The notes below the pieces were generated by a model. The model was given only the letters and a program-made list of their open reading frames with translations. It did not search any database and had not been told where the DNA came from. From Neolentinus lepideus HHB14362 ss-1 (Eukaryota; Basidiomycota; Agaricomycetes; Gloeophyllales; Gloeophyllaceae), in the NCBI GenBank assembly GCA_001632425.1, contig KV425551.1:266892-330891 (forward strand): 64,000 nucleotides of DNA, written 5' to 3'. Shown piece after piece: positions 1 through 11,318 of the stretch. The translations under genes were made by a program, and so were the position numbers. How positions within the stretch are numbered: position 1 is the stretch's first letter; the number at the start of each line of letters is the position of its first letter.

Positions 1-1
1 T

Positions 2-923
2 GATCGAGATCCAGCAGAAAGGGTAATCATCCCAACTCGACACTTAAATATCAAAGACTTACGTGTTTGTAGCTTCCAAGCGCTGGCACATCTAGAGGCG
101 CTTCAGACACTACTCAGATCTTCAACGTGTCCACAGCCAGTTCTGCGTCTCTGCAGTCCTAATATATTACGCCTCTTCGCGACCCCACTGGCGCGGAACG
201 CTGCCAAAGCAGCAGATATCGATCTGGAAGCTATAATCCAGCTGGCCACTTTCGCGATTGGCCCACTAGGACGAAGTACGCCTTATTGTTCCCTGCACAT
301 GCCAATGTCTGATCCAAAGGTTCCAAGCCCCAACACAGGGACATACAGACTTGAACCGAGCTCTTCCCTGGGTGGACCAATCAAGAAGTGTCATTAGAGA
401 ATGTTTGACAGTGGCCCGTAACGGGAAAGCACCCGCATTGGACATCGATCGATGCCTCCTCATTTTACCACCGGTCAAATTCTTGCACCTGCTGTGGTCC
501 GAGCTCTTAGTCGCAGCTTATGAGGGTTCCATTGAAGTCTGTCGACGCGTCGCGACTTACGCTCTTACGATGCCCCGATCTTCCAACTCGCCGCCCTTGA
601 TGCCGATATTCCTGCACGTAGTTTTGCCGTCGCTGATCATATCTATCGACCAGCAGCCGCCAGCTAACCAAGGCATGGCGCTCGAGCTGTTGGTTTCTGT
701 CATTTCATATACTCTTACCGCATCGCTCCATACGGAATGGGCGCTGCATACCGTCTGTGGCGACGACCGTCCAGTGCTCGGACAATCAACGGCAGGTATG
801 GCAAAACGCCTGTCAAACGAGCTGCGCCGGAAGAGTAGTCCCACCGCTGAAATCGTTGCACATCGCTTGGGATCTGCTTCGTCATTTGTAGCGAATTTCC
901 CAATGTTTGTGCTGGATTCATGA
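2..923 (+). CDS. C-terminal part of a Mediator subunit 5-like protein (5' end outside window)
   Basis: The frame is open from base 2. It continues through a putative intron at 276-348 (GT donor, CAG acceptor) and stops at 921-923, giving about 280 residues. The segment is helical and leucine-rich, with no membrane segment or catalytic motif. Conserved-looking stretches include PPLMPIFLHVVLPSLI and LELLVSVISYTLTASLHTEWAL. These recall the C-terminus of basidiomycete Med5 (Nut1 family), a tail subunit linking activators to RNA polymerase II; this rests on recalled family similarity rather than a diagnostic motif. The gene converges on the zinc transporter, with the two stops about 100 bp apart. 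Another helical-repeat scaffold protein remains possible. Confidence 0.5.
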
Positions 924-1023
924 TAGATGGGGTGTATTAATGATACTAGGGAGGGCGAGATGGTATCGATACAGAGAGCGTGCTACGGATTAAAGGTCAC
1001 GGAAATCCAGGAGAAATCACAAA

Positions 1024-2825
1024 TCAGACATCAGCAGGCGGCGGCGCTGGGTGAGCAAAAAGTCAGCGAAGATCGTTGATAAGCAAAGAGATAAGAGACT
1101 CACGACAGCAGGCATTTTCTTCGGTCGAGCAGGCCTGGCCCGGAGGACATGGGATTAGACAAGACTTGTTCAGGTCTTCAGGCTGCTTCCGATACTCCGG
1201 CTGAATTGTGGCAGAGTGGATACCATGGCGGTGCAGGACCTCGTGGATCTGTGCCGCAACGTGCATGAAGTCTTCATTCCTGTCAGCCACCACGTGCACA
1301 GAGCCAACAACCCTAGACTCGGATAGCTGCCAAACGTGCAGCTCGTGCACCGCAAGAACGCCTGGAACCAAGAGGATGGCGTTGTGGACGTTCTCCAATG
1401 ACACTTCGGGTGGTACACCCTGTAGGAGAATAGACGAAGTGCTGAGGACTAGTGGAGCATCATGTGAGCCATAATACGACAGGATCACAGATGGGGAACG
1501 TACCGAGAGGCAACGCAGAGTGGAAAATGATGACAGTAATAACCAGACTAATGACCGGATCGAAGTAGTACTTGAAGCTCCACGTCGAAAGCCAGATAAT
1601 TAGACCAGTCGCGATGACACCAACGTTGCCCAAAGCATCTCCAATAACATGAAGCACCAGAGCCCGCATGTTCATAGAGCCCGCATGTGAGTGGCCGTGT
1701 CCATGCGAGGACGCCACCTGGGTTGGGGTCGCCTGACCCGATGAAGACTGATCACTACGATCAATAGTTTTATTGTTGATCAACGGCGTATTTTCGTCCG
1801 CCTCAATAGTATCTGCGACCGTTTCGTCGTCCTCTATAGCTATCAAAGGACGAGCTGATCGGGATTGAGACCGGGAACTCCGACTTTCCCGCCGTCTATT
1901 AGGTGAGGGTGATCTTGCCAGGTTACTAATCGAAGCACGAATCGCCGCAGGGTGTCCCATGTTATCGAACGACGAAGAGCGCTCGCGCCGTTCTCTCTCG
2001 TCTACAGTCAACCTTCTTTGAGCCTTCTTTGCAGCTGCACTGGGGCTCTGCTCTCTACTTGTGACGCCAGATACGAGTCCCTCGGAAGGCGTTATCGAAC
2101 CCGTGTCGTTGCCGTGGTCGTGGCCATGGGAATGACCATGTTCTAGGTTTTATAATCAGAGCATCTTCTCGTTACGAAGAACGTGTATACACACCGTGGA
2201 AAAGGAACAGCCCCACAAGATTCGAGGCTAATCCAAGGGATCCCACAATGACAACAAGACGAGGATTCGAAATCTCTACACCACAGAGCGGAACATCAGA
2301 AAACAATATCTCGCAACTGCGGCATTGACGTACCTGGCGCAGTAAAGAAGCGCTGAATAGCTTCCAAGAAGATAGAGAAACATAGGGCAAGCAGAAAGAC
2401 ACCGTTAATGAGCGCAGCAAGAATTTCGGCTCTATGCCAGCCGTATGAGTATTGGGATGTTCGGTCCTTAGCAGAGAACTAGAAACGAAAGGTTCAAATC
2501 TCATCGTGTTACTTGGGTAGCGTAACTCTCACCTTGATCGCATATAGTGCGACCACCAAGCTCAGCACATCACTGACCGTCACTCAGCACTCGTGGCAGC
2601 AATGCGCACAAAAACGCGTGGACTGACTTCAACATATGAAAACTGTCTGCCACAAGAGCCAGCGAGCCCACGGCATAACCTGGATGATGGGCGAAATTAG
2701 TCCCGTCTCCGAGTTCTCTAAGGCGACCACGACTTACCGACAATGATTTCAACAAAGAAGAACAGCACATCTATAGCAAGAAGGAGAATAATACGCGCCG
2801 GGCGGCTCATTGACATAGCGGGCAT
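1024..2825 (-). CDS. Zinc/cation diffusion facilitator transporter, ZRC1/COT1 type
   Basis: This is a CDF-family transporter that exports Zn2+ from the cytosol, usually into the vacuole, in exchange for protons. Translation starts at 2825 and the gene has about seven exons. The first helix is followed by FHMLNDVLSLVVALYAIK, which carries the metal-binding His of TM2. The family signature YGWHRAEILAALINGVF follows (around 2350-2450). A cytosolic histidine-rich loop (around 2100-2145, motif EHGHSHGHDHG, and again SSHGHGHSH near 1700) leads into HVIGDALGNVGV with the TM5 HxxxD pair. The C-terminal cytosolic domain includes LAVHELHVWQLSESRVVGSV, then a Cys-rich tail with CPPGQAC. The last intron (1047-1103) joins to a short exon ending PPPPADV at 1024. 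The substrate zinc is inferred from the His-rich loop and family. Confidence 0.9.
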
Positions 2826-3270
2826 GATGAGCGAGATGGGGGTGGTGGTTAAGAAGCAAGAGTCTAAAGTCGCAGCAGAGCCACATTCATCGGCAATCGG
2901 TGGGGCCCGGGGCTAATTTTGGATTAGATAATTATTCACCTCCAGGGTTATCTTATCAGATTGTGAGTATAAGGCACTTGTTTGGTACTGATTTAGAAGT
3001 ACATGGTGCTCGTACGTGCGTGTTTATTGAATATTTCAACCAACGGTCTGGTCCCTAATGTTGTCGAATATTGTCGTAATTCCATTGACGTCGGATCCCG
3101 TGTAACCCGCCGGAACCAGATTGGCACCGTCACGCCAGTGTCCCTCAACACAGCCACTGCTAGTCACGAGCCTAGCCACACCCGCGGGAGTCTGAGAGTC
3201 AACTGTGGCAGATGTGACTATTCGCTGCCACCGGAGATCCGAACAGACCTCCTCCTTCCCGGTGCCTACT

Positions 3271-3546
3271 AGGGGTGCCCAATTCTTAGCTGTTCAGTCC
3301 GTTCGTTGCGCAAAGACGGTCGGAGTTAATAAAATGCTGCGGACGAACGGCCGATTACTTGAGAGCACCCTGTCTGCGTTCGTCCGCAGATTAAGTTGGT
3401 GTTTGAATTCTACTTCAACGCCGTTGTATTAGCCGCAAGGTATATCATTGCAGAGTTCAAATTGTTGCATGGCCTGTTCGGCAGGTTCCAAGTCCCAAGG
3501 CCTTTGTGCAACAAACGAACCGGACAGCTAAGAATTGATCACCCTT
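3271..3546. mobile_element. MITE-like non-autonomous DNA element with about 45 bp terminal inverted repeats
   Basis: The left end (3271-3315) and right end (3502-3546) are imperfect inverted repeats. Both contain CAATTCTTAGCTGT or its complement and start AGGGGTG / AAGGGTG. The flanks carry a short direct repeat: ACT at 3268-3270 and 3547-3549, or TACTAG at 3267-3272 and 3546-3551 if the ends are placed one or two bases inward. The element is 273-276 bp with no coding capacity. A perfect 13 bp inverted repeat sits in its centre (3337-3349 / 3377-3389). The superfamily is unclear: the TAGGGGTG-like end recalls hAT elements, but no 8 bp duplication is visible. Confidence 0.7.
3337..3389. repeat. 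Perfect 13 bp inverted repeat inside the MITE-like element
   Basis: CTGCGGACGAACG at 3337-3349 is matched exactly by its reverse complement at 3377-3389, with a 27 nt loop. It lies centrally within the element at 3271-3546 and would form a strong hairpin. Confidence 0.85.
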
Positions 3547-4806
3547 ACTAGTATTCTGACATTTGTCTATTTTGAGCACGCCATCATGCATCAGTACTTG
3601 GGAACTTGTTGTCATTGACGGTGGCTATGACAGTCCCAACGGTGAACTGCCTCGTACAACCATACTTGGGATCGGCCAAGAAATTTGGGAATGTCGTCCG
3701 TCTCAGATGACCAAGACGCCTGAACGCCAAGTCGAGATGAGATGCCCACCTGAAAATATAAATGCGTGTCAGCTGACGGTGATGCAACGTGTTCAACTCA
3801 AGATTACCATTGGCCTTTTGATGGCATCTATGGGTCAAGTGTACCAAGCTGGCGAGGGATATCGTTAATTGCCACAGCAAGCAGAGTAATGATTGCCCTT
3901 GACCCGCACGGAATGATACCCGTTTCATCTGCACAGGGATGCCAAAACGTGGAATATCTACGGCACAAATATCGGACTCAGGGTACCTGTCTTGTGCATC
4001 CCGGCAGACCCAAATGAAAGCGGTGGGAGAACCACGTGGAAGCCAGGCCCGACATTCCTCCCATTTGCCTGCGCGCTGGAACCTGCGGCTCGTTTATTAG
4101 AGTTGTGTTACCTAAAAATATCAGGAGCACAGCCGTTCCTGATTTCCCGGAGCACATAGATGTCATAGAAGAGGATCATACAGGAGCAACTGGTGAGGTC
4201 GAGGACCATAGTAAGCAACTGCACATGGGGAGCACATGCCCACCCCAAAATCAGCTGGAAGGAGGCGCTCAGGCGTAATCAAAGTCCAATTCCCGCTCAA
4301 GGTGCGTCCTATGTTAGAAGGGTCGTATGTCGCGCGCTTTACACCGGAAAGTCACCATTGCCGAAAGAACAGCCAGACTGAGAAAACCAAAAACCGACAT
4401 CGATATACTGGAGACATATTTCGCGGGGAAGTCAAGTCGCCGCGACATTCTCTGAGTCGGGTTGCCCACCTAGGACGTTGGAGGTTTCGAACTGCAGAAC
4501 AGAAATCAACAAGGTCTAGTCAGGGAATTGGATACGAACATAGCATTCATCTAAGTTGAACATGACGATGAAGCCGCAAGACTTCAAGTTAGATTGATTC
4601 GAAGTTGCTGTGGCAAAGTCGATGCTAACAGACCCGTTGTTGTATCTTGTTTGGTTTTGCTTTACTGGACTTCATTTTCTTTCCATAATCATCTGAAGCC
4701 ACACCTCGACAATCAGGCCAATTATTCTGTCTGTAGTTCTTTGAGCGCAGGCTCATATAGGCCACGCACAAACTGAAGCCCATTACCCCGAGGCTTCCAT
4801 ACCAAA

Positions 4807-6226
4807 ATGTCTGCAGCACCGTCTATGGCAGCGGCCCTCGCGGCCTCCCTCCCTGTGCAGCAAGCTGCACCCGCGCCCGTTGCTCCCACCTATGAAGCCA
4901 TTCCTGCGTCCATGGCCAAAGTCATTGACATCGAGGCCGAGATTCCCGTAGAATCCGTGCAGCTGGATGGACTGGTGAGTACGCTTGCCATGCACCTCTC
5001 ACATTTCTCCCCGTATCCCTCGCTCCTACCCCGCACGCGTCCATGCTACCTTTTGTATGAATGTATGCTGTGGATGGTGTCTTAGAGCTTGTAGGTTGTC
5101 ACCAAAATAATTAAACATAGCCGCGAGGCGCCGTCTTCGTCTGCCCATGGTTTATTATTAGGATTGGACCTCGACGGAACGCTCGAAGTGTCCAATTCAT
5201 TTCCCCTGCCACATCACGCCGGAGACGAGGATGACAAGTCTACCAAATCTGTTGGTCTGTGATCGTTGTTGTCTAGTTGGATTCCTAAGGCTCATAGATT
5301 CTCATGTTAGCCCGGTATCAGGCACAAATGTTACGATCGTTGAAGGAAGTTCAGTCTGATGACAGTGTCGTCGGGTTCTATCAAGCGTCGACAATGGGCG
5401 CGTTTTTCAGCCAAGCGTTGATAGACACGCAGGCAATTCATCAGGACAAACTGCGACATGGCGGTATTGTCGTTGTCCATGGTGGGTTCCGCAGGAGTAT
5501 CGCTTTAGAAATCCCTCTAACACGATCGACAGATATTACTCAAACTGCGCGAGGCAATGCATCTTTTCGTGCCTTCCGGTTAACCAAGGCGTTCTTGGAC
5601 GCTTTCAAGAAAAACAACTTTAGCGCACCGAGGTAAACTTTGAAACAATTAACCGCGATTCTATTCCAAATTTACAAACATTTCCCAGCTTAATCGACCA
5701 TCGATTAACGTTCTCTACCATCCTTGAGGAGATCCCTGTGAAGATCCGCACGAATGCTCTGCTGAATTCATTCCTCGATACTCTCACTACTCCGACACAG
5801 TCACACCTGCCCGACGCCTCCCCGGCCGTGGCCTCCACATCCTCTTTACCACCGTCATTCTCAACCCTCGATATCGGCGCTATTGGCCTAATACGAAACC
5901 TCGAGCAGGTCAATGACGCATTGGATGCCTACAGAACTGAAGAAGGTAACCTCGCCTACCTTCAACGTCAAATTGCCCGTGAGAAGAGTCGCGCGGATGC
6001 TTACATCGCAAAGCGGAAGGAAGAAAATGCGACGAGAGTTGCGCAAGGGCTTGCACCATTACCAGAAGAAGACGTCAGTAGGCTCTTCAAAATACCGCCG
6101 GAGCCGAGTAGGTTGGAGAGTATGCTGTTATTGGGCCAAGTGGATGCCTATGGGAAGAGCTTGGCTGGGATCACCAGTGCCGGATTGGTGAAGATGTATG
6201 CGGCGAAGGCCAGTTCAGACATCTAG
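4807..6226 (+). CDS. Eukaryotic translation initiation factor 3 subunit H (eIF3h)
   Basis: eIF3h is an MPN-domain subunit of eIF3, which assembles the 43S preinitiation complex. Exons are 4807-4974, 5095-5254, 5311-5481, 5533-5632 and 5689-6226, giving 378 aa, close to the usual 330-380. After an Ala/Pro-rich start comes VQLDGLVVTKIIKHSREA, then LLLGLDLDGTLEVSNSFPLP, the MPN fold typical of eIF3h. SVVGFYQASTMGAFFS follows, where a true JAMM protease would keep its metal ligands; this is the inactive form. The 51 nt intron 5482-5532 keeps the frame open and could be missed. Removing it yields VVHDITQTARGNASFRAFRLT, which matches the family. The C-terminal half is helical and charged, ending AAKASSDI. 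Confidence 0.95.
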
Positions 6227-6879
6227 ATTTAGGGATGGGAGTGCGGTTCGGCTGTTTCCAGGTTGGCGCCTGGGCTCAGAACGTTTGTGCCCTAAGCGAC
6301 GTATGTAACGCATGAGACTGTTCCTGCTATACACTGTGGTCAATCGGTTACTGAACAGTGTGTGTTCTGGGCGTTGAGGTCTTTTGGCGGCCTGTCATTC
6401 CCGCCGCAGCAAGGGAGAAACCGCAGCGAGTGTACGGCGGTGCGATGCGCCGAACGAGCTTGGTTGAAGCTTTGGAACAATGTTGACAAGGTATAATTTT
6501 GGGCTGATCAGTGCATATTTTCGGCAGAAACATTCGGATGAGCGCTGCTTATGTTGCAAGCATGATCGCAACAACCCAGAAAACTGAAGACAAATTGATT
6601 CAGACTGATATTTTCAGAACCAGGGTTGCCAAAGCCAAACAAGGGCAAACACAGGCCTTATTAGAGAGGCCTCGTTTTGCACAGAAGACATCACCGCGCG
6701 ACTCGGACGAGAGGCAGGTGCGTACCCTTTCCGCACCCTTTTCCCGGTCCCTCGTTTTAACTTACGAATCTCTTCATTTTTTTGCAGGTTGTTTCCGCTA
6801 TTTAAGGGCTTGTGCATCGGTCATTCCCTCCACCACCTTCATTTCAAGGCTCGGTCTACATACAACCAACTAGTTCGCC
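6227..6879. other. Intergenic, promoter of the secreted DPBB protein gene
   Basis: No gene is seen. A TATA-like TATTTAAG lies at 6799-6806, about 75 bp before the start codon at 6880, and pyrimidine-rich sequence runs up to the ATG. Both are typical of a strongly expressed fungal secreted-protein gene. Confidence 0.5.
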
Positions 6880-7872
6880 ATGTCTGTCATCGCCAAGTCC
6901 CTCCTCGTTCTCTCTCTGGCTCTCTATGCCACCGCCCTCGCCACCCCCCACTTCCCTCGCAACTCTTTCGAGCACCACAACCTTGTAGCGCGCGTTGTGT
7001 CCTCAGTGCCTGCGCTCGATGTCGTCCCCGAGAAGCCTGCTGTGACTGCAACTCGCCGTCTCAGGAAAAGGGCGAACGGTCGCTGCAAGGCTTCGACAAG
7101 TTCCCCCGTCGCCTCTTCGACTCTCGTCTCCTCTTCTGCCGCAGCCTCTCCCAGCTCGGTCGTGAACGTTGCCCCCTCACCATCCCTTGCTACCTCCTCT
7201 TCCGAAGCTGTCCACACCACCTCCTCTACTCCCAAAGCTCCGTCCCCATCTGAGACTCCCGTGCCTACCACAACTGCAGCTCCGAAGACGACTGCAAAGC
7301 CGACGTCGCAGGCTCCTGCTCCGACCAGCGCTTCGTCCGGGAACACGCCCAGCTTCCTCATTGGCACCCAGACGGGTCAAGGTTCGTAGTCGTCCAAGCC
7401 CTTCAATGATATGTCTCAAACATAAAATCTTTTCTGTAGGTACTTTCTATGCGACGGGTCTCGGCGCATGTGGTATCACCAACAGCGATACCGACTACAT
7501 TGCCGCCGTGTCTCACCTGCTATTCGATACCTTCCCGTGAGTTTTGATGATCGTTTGTGACGCTCTTCAGCGCTAATTTTTTATCACAGTGGCTACAACG
7601 GAGCTAACCCGAACGATAACCCTGTCTGCAACAAGAAGGTCACTGCGAGCTGTGAGTCTATCTCTCTCTGCATGATGGATGGATGGTCATGAATCAACGT
7701 TCACTTACTCTATCGTCCAATAGATCAAGGCAAGTCGGTCAGTATCACCATCACTGATCGCTGTGTCGGCTGCGCTATCACCGATCTCGACTTCTCTCCG
7801 TCGGCGTTTGATCAACTCGCCGACCCCTCGGTTGGCCGCATCTCAGGCATGACTTGGGTCTGGGACGACTAG
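6880..7872 (+). CDS. Secreted double-psi beta-barrel (RlpA-like/barwin-type) protein with Ser/Thr-rich linker
   Basis: Exons are 6880-7381, 7440-7536, 7590-7651 and 7724-7872, giving 269 aa. An N-terminal signal peptide (MSVIAKSLLVLSLALYATALA) is followed by a propeptide-like stretch with a dibasic RRLRKR site that a Kex2-type protease could cut. Next comes an Ala/Ser/Thr/Pro-rich linker of about 85 residues, probably O-mannosylated. The C-terminal 110 residues form a DPBB domain: GTFYATGLGACGITNSD, then the paired cysteines of NPVCNKKVTA and ITITDRCVGCAITDLDFSP, ending GRISGMTWVWDD. Such proteins resemble the first domain of expansins and barwin, and in fungi are linked to wall loosening or defence. 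No expansin C-terminal CBM domain or lytic catalytic residue is evident. The exact function is unknown. Confidence 0.9.
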
Positions 7873-8386
7873 ACTTGCCGTCCACGCTCTCGTCTCCTTT
7901 CGCCTGGGTTTGGGGTTGTCTCGCTTGAATAGAGTGTTCTATAATATTTTTATCTCTTTCTTTATCGGGCGGCACCTGCATGGTTTCGGGACGCCTTGTT
8001 ATCGTTCAGGCTCAGCGTCTGCGACGTATCTCTAGAGGAGCTGGTGGGCTATCTCGTTACGTAGGAGCTAGTCTCCAGTAGGCGTAGCTTGCAGTTGCCT
8101 GCGCAACTGCTCTCGTTATCTTATGTTGTAGTCAGAATACGAAAGGAATACAATGTATTCCCAGTTCATGTCATCATGTTCTGCGTGATTTGAGTGCAGT
8201 GAATGGAAAGTTTAACACACGGAGGATGATCAAACGTTTATCCAAAGTGAATGTCCGCTGTGCTACTTGATATAGAGCGAGATGCGTAAGGTGCTAACAT
8301 ACTAAAATACATACGGGGCAGAAAGTCCGAGGTGGCCTGAGTAATAGCAGATAAAGAAGGTCGTAATAACAACGTCCCAGCGTTCA
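7873..8386. other. Intergenic between convergent genes
   Basis: This stretch holds the 3' flanks of the DPBB gene (+) and the four-helix membrane protein gene (-). No supported gene or repeat is seen. Confidence 0.5.
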
Positions 8387-9697
8387 TCATACAGGTCTAG
8401 TTGCAAAGAAGCTACGATCGAAATCGTCCGATTGAGGCTTCATCGTACGCGGAGTCTTACGGCGAAAGGAACCCTCAGCTATAAACAAGATGTGTCAGCT
8501 ATAAAAATGAAGTGGGGTAAGGGGATGTCAACGGACCCGTCTGAGCAGCCACTAGTGCGGTCAAGCCAGGATCCGTCGTAAACGGGAGAGGATAGGAAGG
8601 GGGACACTAACCGGGATGAGCTTGAGCCCGCACCGGCATGTCGATCCCTGCTGTCCCGTTGTTTGAGTAGTAGTTATCGTTGAAACGAGGTGTGGGTCCG
8701 GGGTCTTGCGTATACGCGTAAGAAGGCTGCGCCACACTGCCGCTTGCGGATGGCTTTCGACGACTGGTGCCGGCCCCATAGCCATCATACCCGCTCTGGC
8801 CGTAGCCATCTCGCGGGCGCTCCATCTTGTCGCCTAGGATGGTGGAGACACTGGCGACGCTGTCGCTCTTACCGTGAACATACCCTTTCCCCCGCTCATC
8901 GGCGAGTGTATCGGTAGATCCGCGGGGATCCCATGGATCTGAGCGGTCGTTCATCGGGATGTCATTGGTGAGTGGCTTGGAAGCATCGTAGATCGAGTTG
9001 TACGTGGAGATAGCCTCGCGTTGCGTCCTTCCAAACGACGATACGATGAAGTAGAAATAGAACTGCCAGTAAGGTATGTGACATGCGTAAGGTGCAGAAG
9101 AGAGGTATACGGACCTGAGCGATGGCCATCACTACCCAGAGGCCACCCATTAAGCCGACATCTACCCAAGGGAAAATATTGCAAAGAGTCTGTGACTCCG
9201 AGGCCTCAGGACCTGTCGTCGCGTTGGCGAAGAAATCAGTGCGACATTGCGACTCTGCCGTTGAGTGCCTTGAAGCAGAAATAATAACCCAGACAGCAGC
9301 AACTGAAAATGCCGCAGTCGTAAGCATAATATGGAGCGTAGTGTATCGACGGAACAATATCGATTTATCCTGCCGCATGATTAGCACACCGTTGAATCGG
9401 CAGACCAAAGATCTAAAATACCTGGTAAACACCAAGGAAGCCTAACACCTGCAGGCCTGCCCCCACGTAACATATAATGGCAAATAGCCATTTGGCAAAG
9501 GAAGGGGTTGCGGCGCCGACCACTGGAGCAAAAGGTTGGCATGGCCAGGACTAAATACGAGGTAGACACTCACAATGCGGGGTTGCCACAGCTAACGTGC
9601 CGGCAAGAATCCCGAGGATCAGTTGCTCCGTCAAGACTGCATAGATCCCTGCTGTAACAACAGGTATCGCGCAGCAGCAATACTCTCTGGGTCTCAT
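8387..9697 (-). CDS. Conserved basidiomycete four-helix membrane protein (tetraspanin-like layout)
   Basis: Exons on the minus strand are 9697-9574, 9522-9422, 9369-9115, 9062-8612 and 8478-8387, giving 340 aa. The start MRPREYCCCAIPVVTAGIYA carries a Cys cluster that could be palmitoylated. Four hydrophobic segments follow: near residues 8-38, 45-72 (FAKWLFAIICYVGAGLQVL), 85-105 and 135-160. A Cys-containing loop with an N-glycosylation site (NATT) lies between helices 3 and 4. The C-terminal 150 residues are soluble, rich in Ser, Gly, Tyr and Asp, and end SDDFDRSFFATRPV. I recall close homologues across Agaricomycetes annotated only as hypothetical. The layout resembles tetraspanins but the CCG motif is absent. 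The last exon is placed from its conserved-looking charged tail; without it the protein would stop after QAHPG at 8607. Confidence 0.8.
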
Positions 9698-10044
9698 TAT
9701 GAGATGGATGGACGGTTGAGGACAATCGTGGCGAAAACAGTCTCGCGTAACCACTGTCAGGAGTGACGACGATGAGCGGTTTTAAAACAAGAAGTTCTTC
9801 GTCCAGCGAGGTCGTCTGAGATGGGAGAAACAAAGACGAGGGTGGAAGGGCCAAGAAGAAACCAGGAGGACAACGGAGCTGAACCTGCGAGTGAACACTG
9901 CCCAAAGGCGCAGTACGCCACCCTTGGCTATTCTTGGGCATGTGACAGTCTCATTGGGCGTACGCGTGACAAGTGGTCCTCTCCGCTCCCGAAGTGCTGT
10001 TGACGCACAGAGTAAACCCAACTTGAACCTACACCACGACCATC
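9698..10044. other. Divergent promoter region
   Basis: This 347 bp lies between the start codons of the membrane protein (-) and the NPC2-like gene (+). No gene or clear regulatory motif was identified. Confidence 0.5.
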
Positions 10045-10802
10045 ATGACCCCTCTGTCAACTTTGGCTGCCCTTGCCTTTGCGTTTGTCGGCCTGGTATC
10101 CGCGACACCGTTGGACCAGCAGCTGACCTTGTCTCCGTCGGACGGGACGGTTCGTATTAGCGAGAGTTGGGATTACGACGTCTGTGGTGAGTAAGCGTAC
10201 CGCAGTCCCATTCTTGGAACTCTGAGCCCGCATGTTGATCCATCAATAGGACAATCTACGGATGCCATCCAAATCAAATCTATCGATGTCACTCCAGACC
10301 CTCCTAAGCCTGGTCAGAACATGACTGTGAATGTGAAGGCTTATGTACAGGAAGTGGTCGAGGTGAAAGCCCTCCGTCGATGCTACATAGGATGCAGAGC
10401 TAACTCAGCATAGGACGGCGCATACGTTGATGTTGTGGTGAAGATGGGCTTGGTCAAGCTTCTACAAAAGCGCTTCGACATCTGCGACGAGGCGTACGTC
10501 CTAAGCCATACCGGGCTCTTAAGCTGATGATGAACTGATGATGTACAGGCGCAAGGCAGAGACTACTATTCAATGCCCGGTCCAACCAGGTGACTATGAG
10601 GTCGAGCAGGTCGCAGACCTGCCCAAGGAGATACCTCCAGGTCAGTTCCTATTGTCGATGGACATTATCACTGCATGCTGACTTCTTGACAGGGAAATTC
10701 CTGGTCAACGTTCGCGGATATACGGCAGACGACGACAACTTGGTCTGCCTGAATTTAAACGTTGACTTCCGGAAGAAGCCCTTCTTCAAGCTCGCGTGGT
10801 GA
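10045..10802 (+). CDS. Phosphatidylglycerol/phosphatidylinositol transfer protein, NPC2-like ML domain
   Basis: Exons are 10045-10186, 10250-10362, 10414-10493, 10549-10640 and 10693-10802, giving 178 aa, the normal length for the family. A signal peptide (STLAALAFAFVGLVSA) is followed by a single ML domain. The hallmark Cys pattern is visible: SWDYDVCG, then RFDICDEA, TIQCPVQPGDYEV and NLVCLNLNVDF. IDVTPDPPKPGQNMTVNVKA is the typical second strand, with one NMT glycosylation sequon. In yeast Npc2 and fungal PG/PI-TP the domain binds sterol or phospholipid in the vacuole lumen or secretory pathway. The gene lies head-to-head with the four-helix membrane protein; no functional link is claimed. 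Confidence 0.92.
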
Positions 10803-11318
10803 AGAGATTGCCTATAGCTACCGAACTCCGGATGACTAGTACCGTTCCAAGACTGTCATGATTTCTTGCTCACGTCCTTTAGCTTCAGCTGCCATCTTGT
10901 ATCCTAGCATTGTGCCATATATCTTTTTGTTTGTGATGTGGACGATACACTGTTGTCCAGGAACGTCTTCCAGACATATGGCTCCGGTGAGCTGTGTCCC
11001 ACTACAGGCGAGACTGGCCTGTGGTTAAGGTTTGTACATTCTGACATAGTCTCCGAGAACATACCCGCATGCGGTTTGCAGTCTTTGACTGCCATGTACA
11101 AAACACATCGATAGCCAAACATCAAATCCGGGAATAGGCAGTACAAGGTTGGATGAGATCAGTCTCCGGGCGCCCAGATGTGTGGGTCCACAACAATGCG
11201 TATTGTCCCGCACTAAGAATAGGCAACAAAAAGAGAGCCTCCGGAGTTGACATGAGTGTCTTCATTGTTTTCCTTTTCGCATATATCTGGTACCATGACC
11301 ACGTCAAGGTAGGATCTC
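10803..11318. other. Intergenic between NPC2-like gene and small protein copy A
   Basis: No supported gene. Short frames on the minus strand lack recognisable features. A CT-poor, moderately AT-rich stretch before 11319 is presumed promoter. Confidence 0.45.

Larger units (their letters stand above)
2826..4806. other. Intergenic, about 2.0 kb between zinc transporter and eIF3h
   Basis: Several open frames of 60-116 codons occur on both strands, but none has a recognisable domain, coherent exon structure or codon pattern like the neighbouring genes. The first 150 bp should hold the zinc transporter promoter and the last few hundred the eIF3h promoter. The one structured item is the MITE-like element at 3271-3546. 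I see no gene in 3550-4806. Confidence 0.6.

Noticed and set aside
3563..4560. Cluster of 80-116 codon frames on both strands before eIF3h
   Set aside because: No recognisable motif, and the frames overlap each other on opposite strands; no consistent exon structure could be built.
6924..7367. 147-codon frame opposite the DPBB protein linker
   Set aside because: Low-complexity Ala/Glu/Val mirror of the Ser/Thr-rich linker; a shadow frame.
8607..8612. In-frame stop after QAHPG as the end of the four-helix membrane protein
   Set aside because: A GT donor coincides with it, and the downstream exon 8478-8387 restores a charged tail in frame, so splicing is preferred; the shorter form remains a possible isoform.
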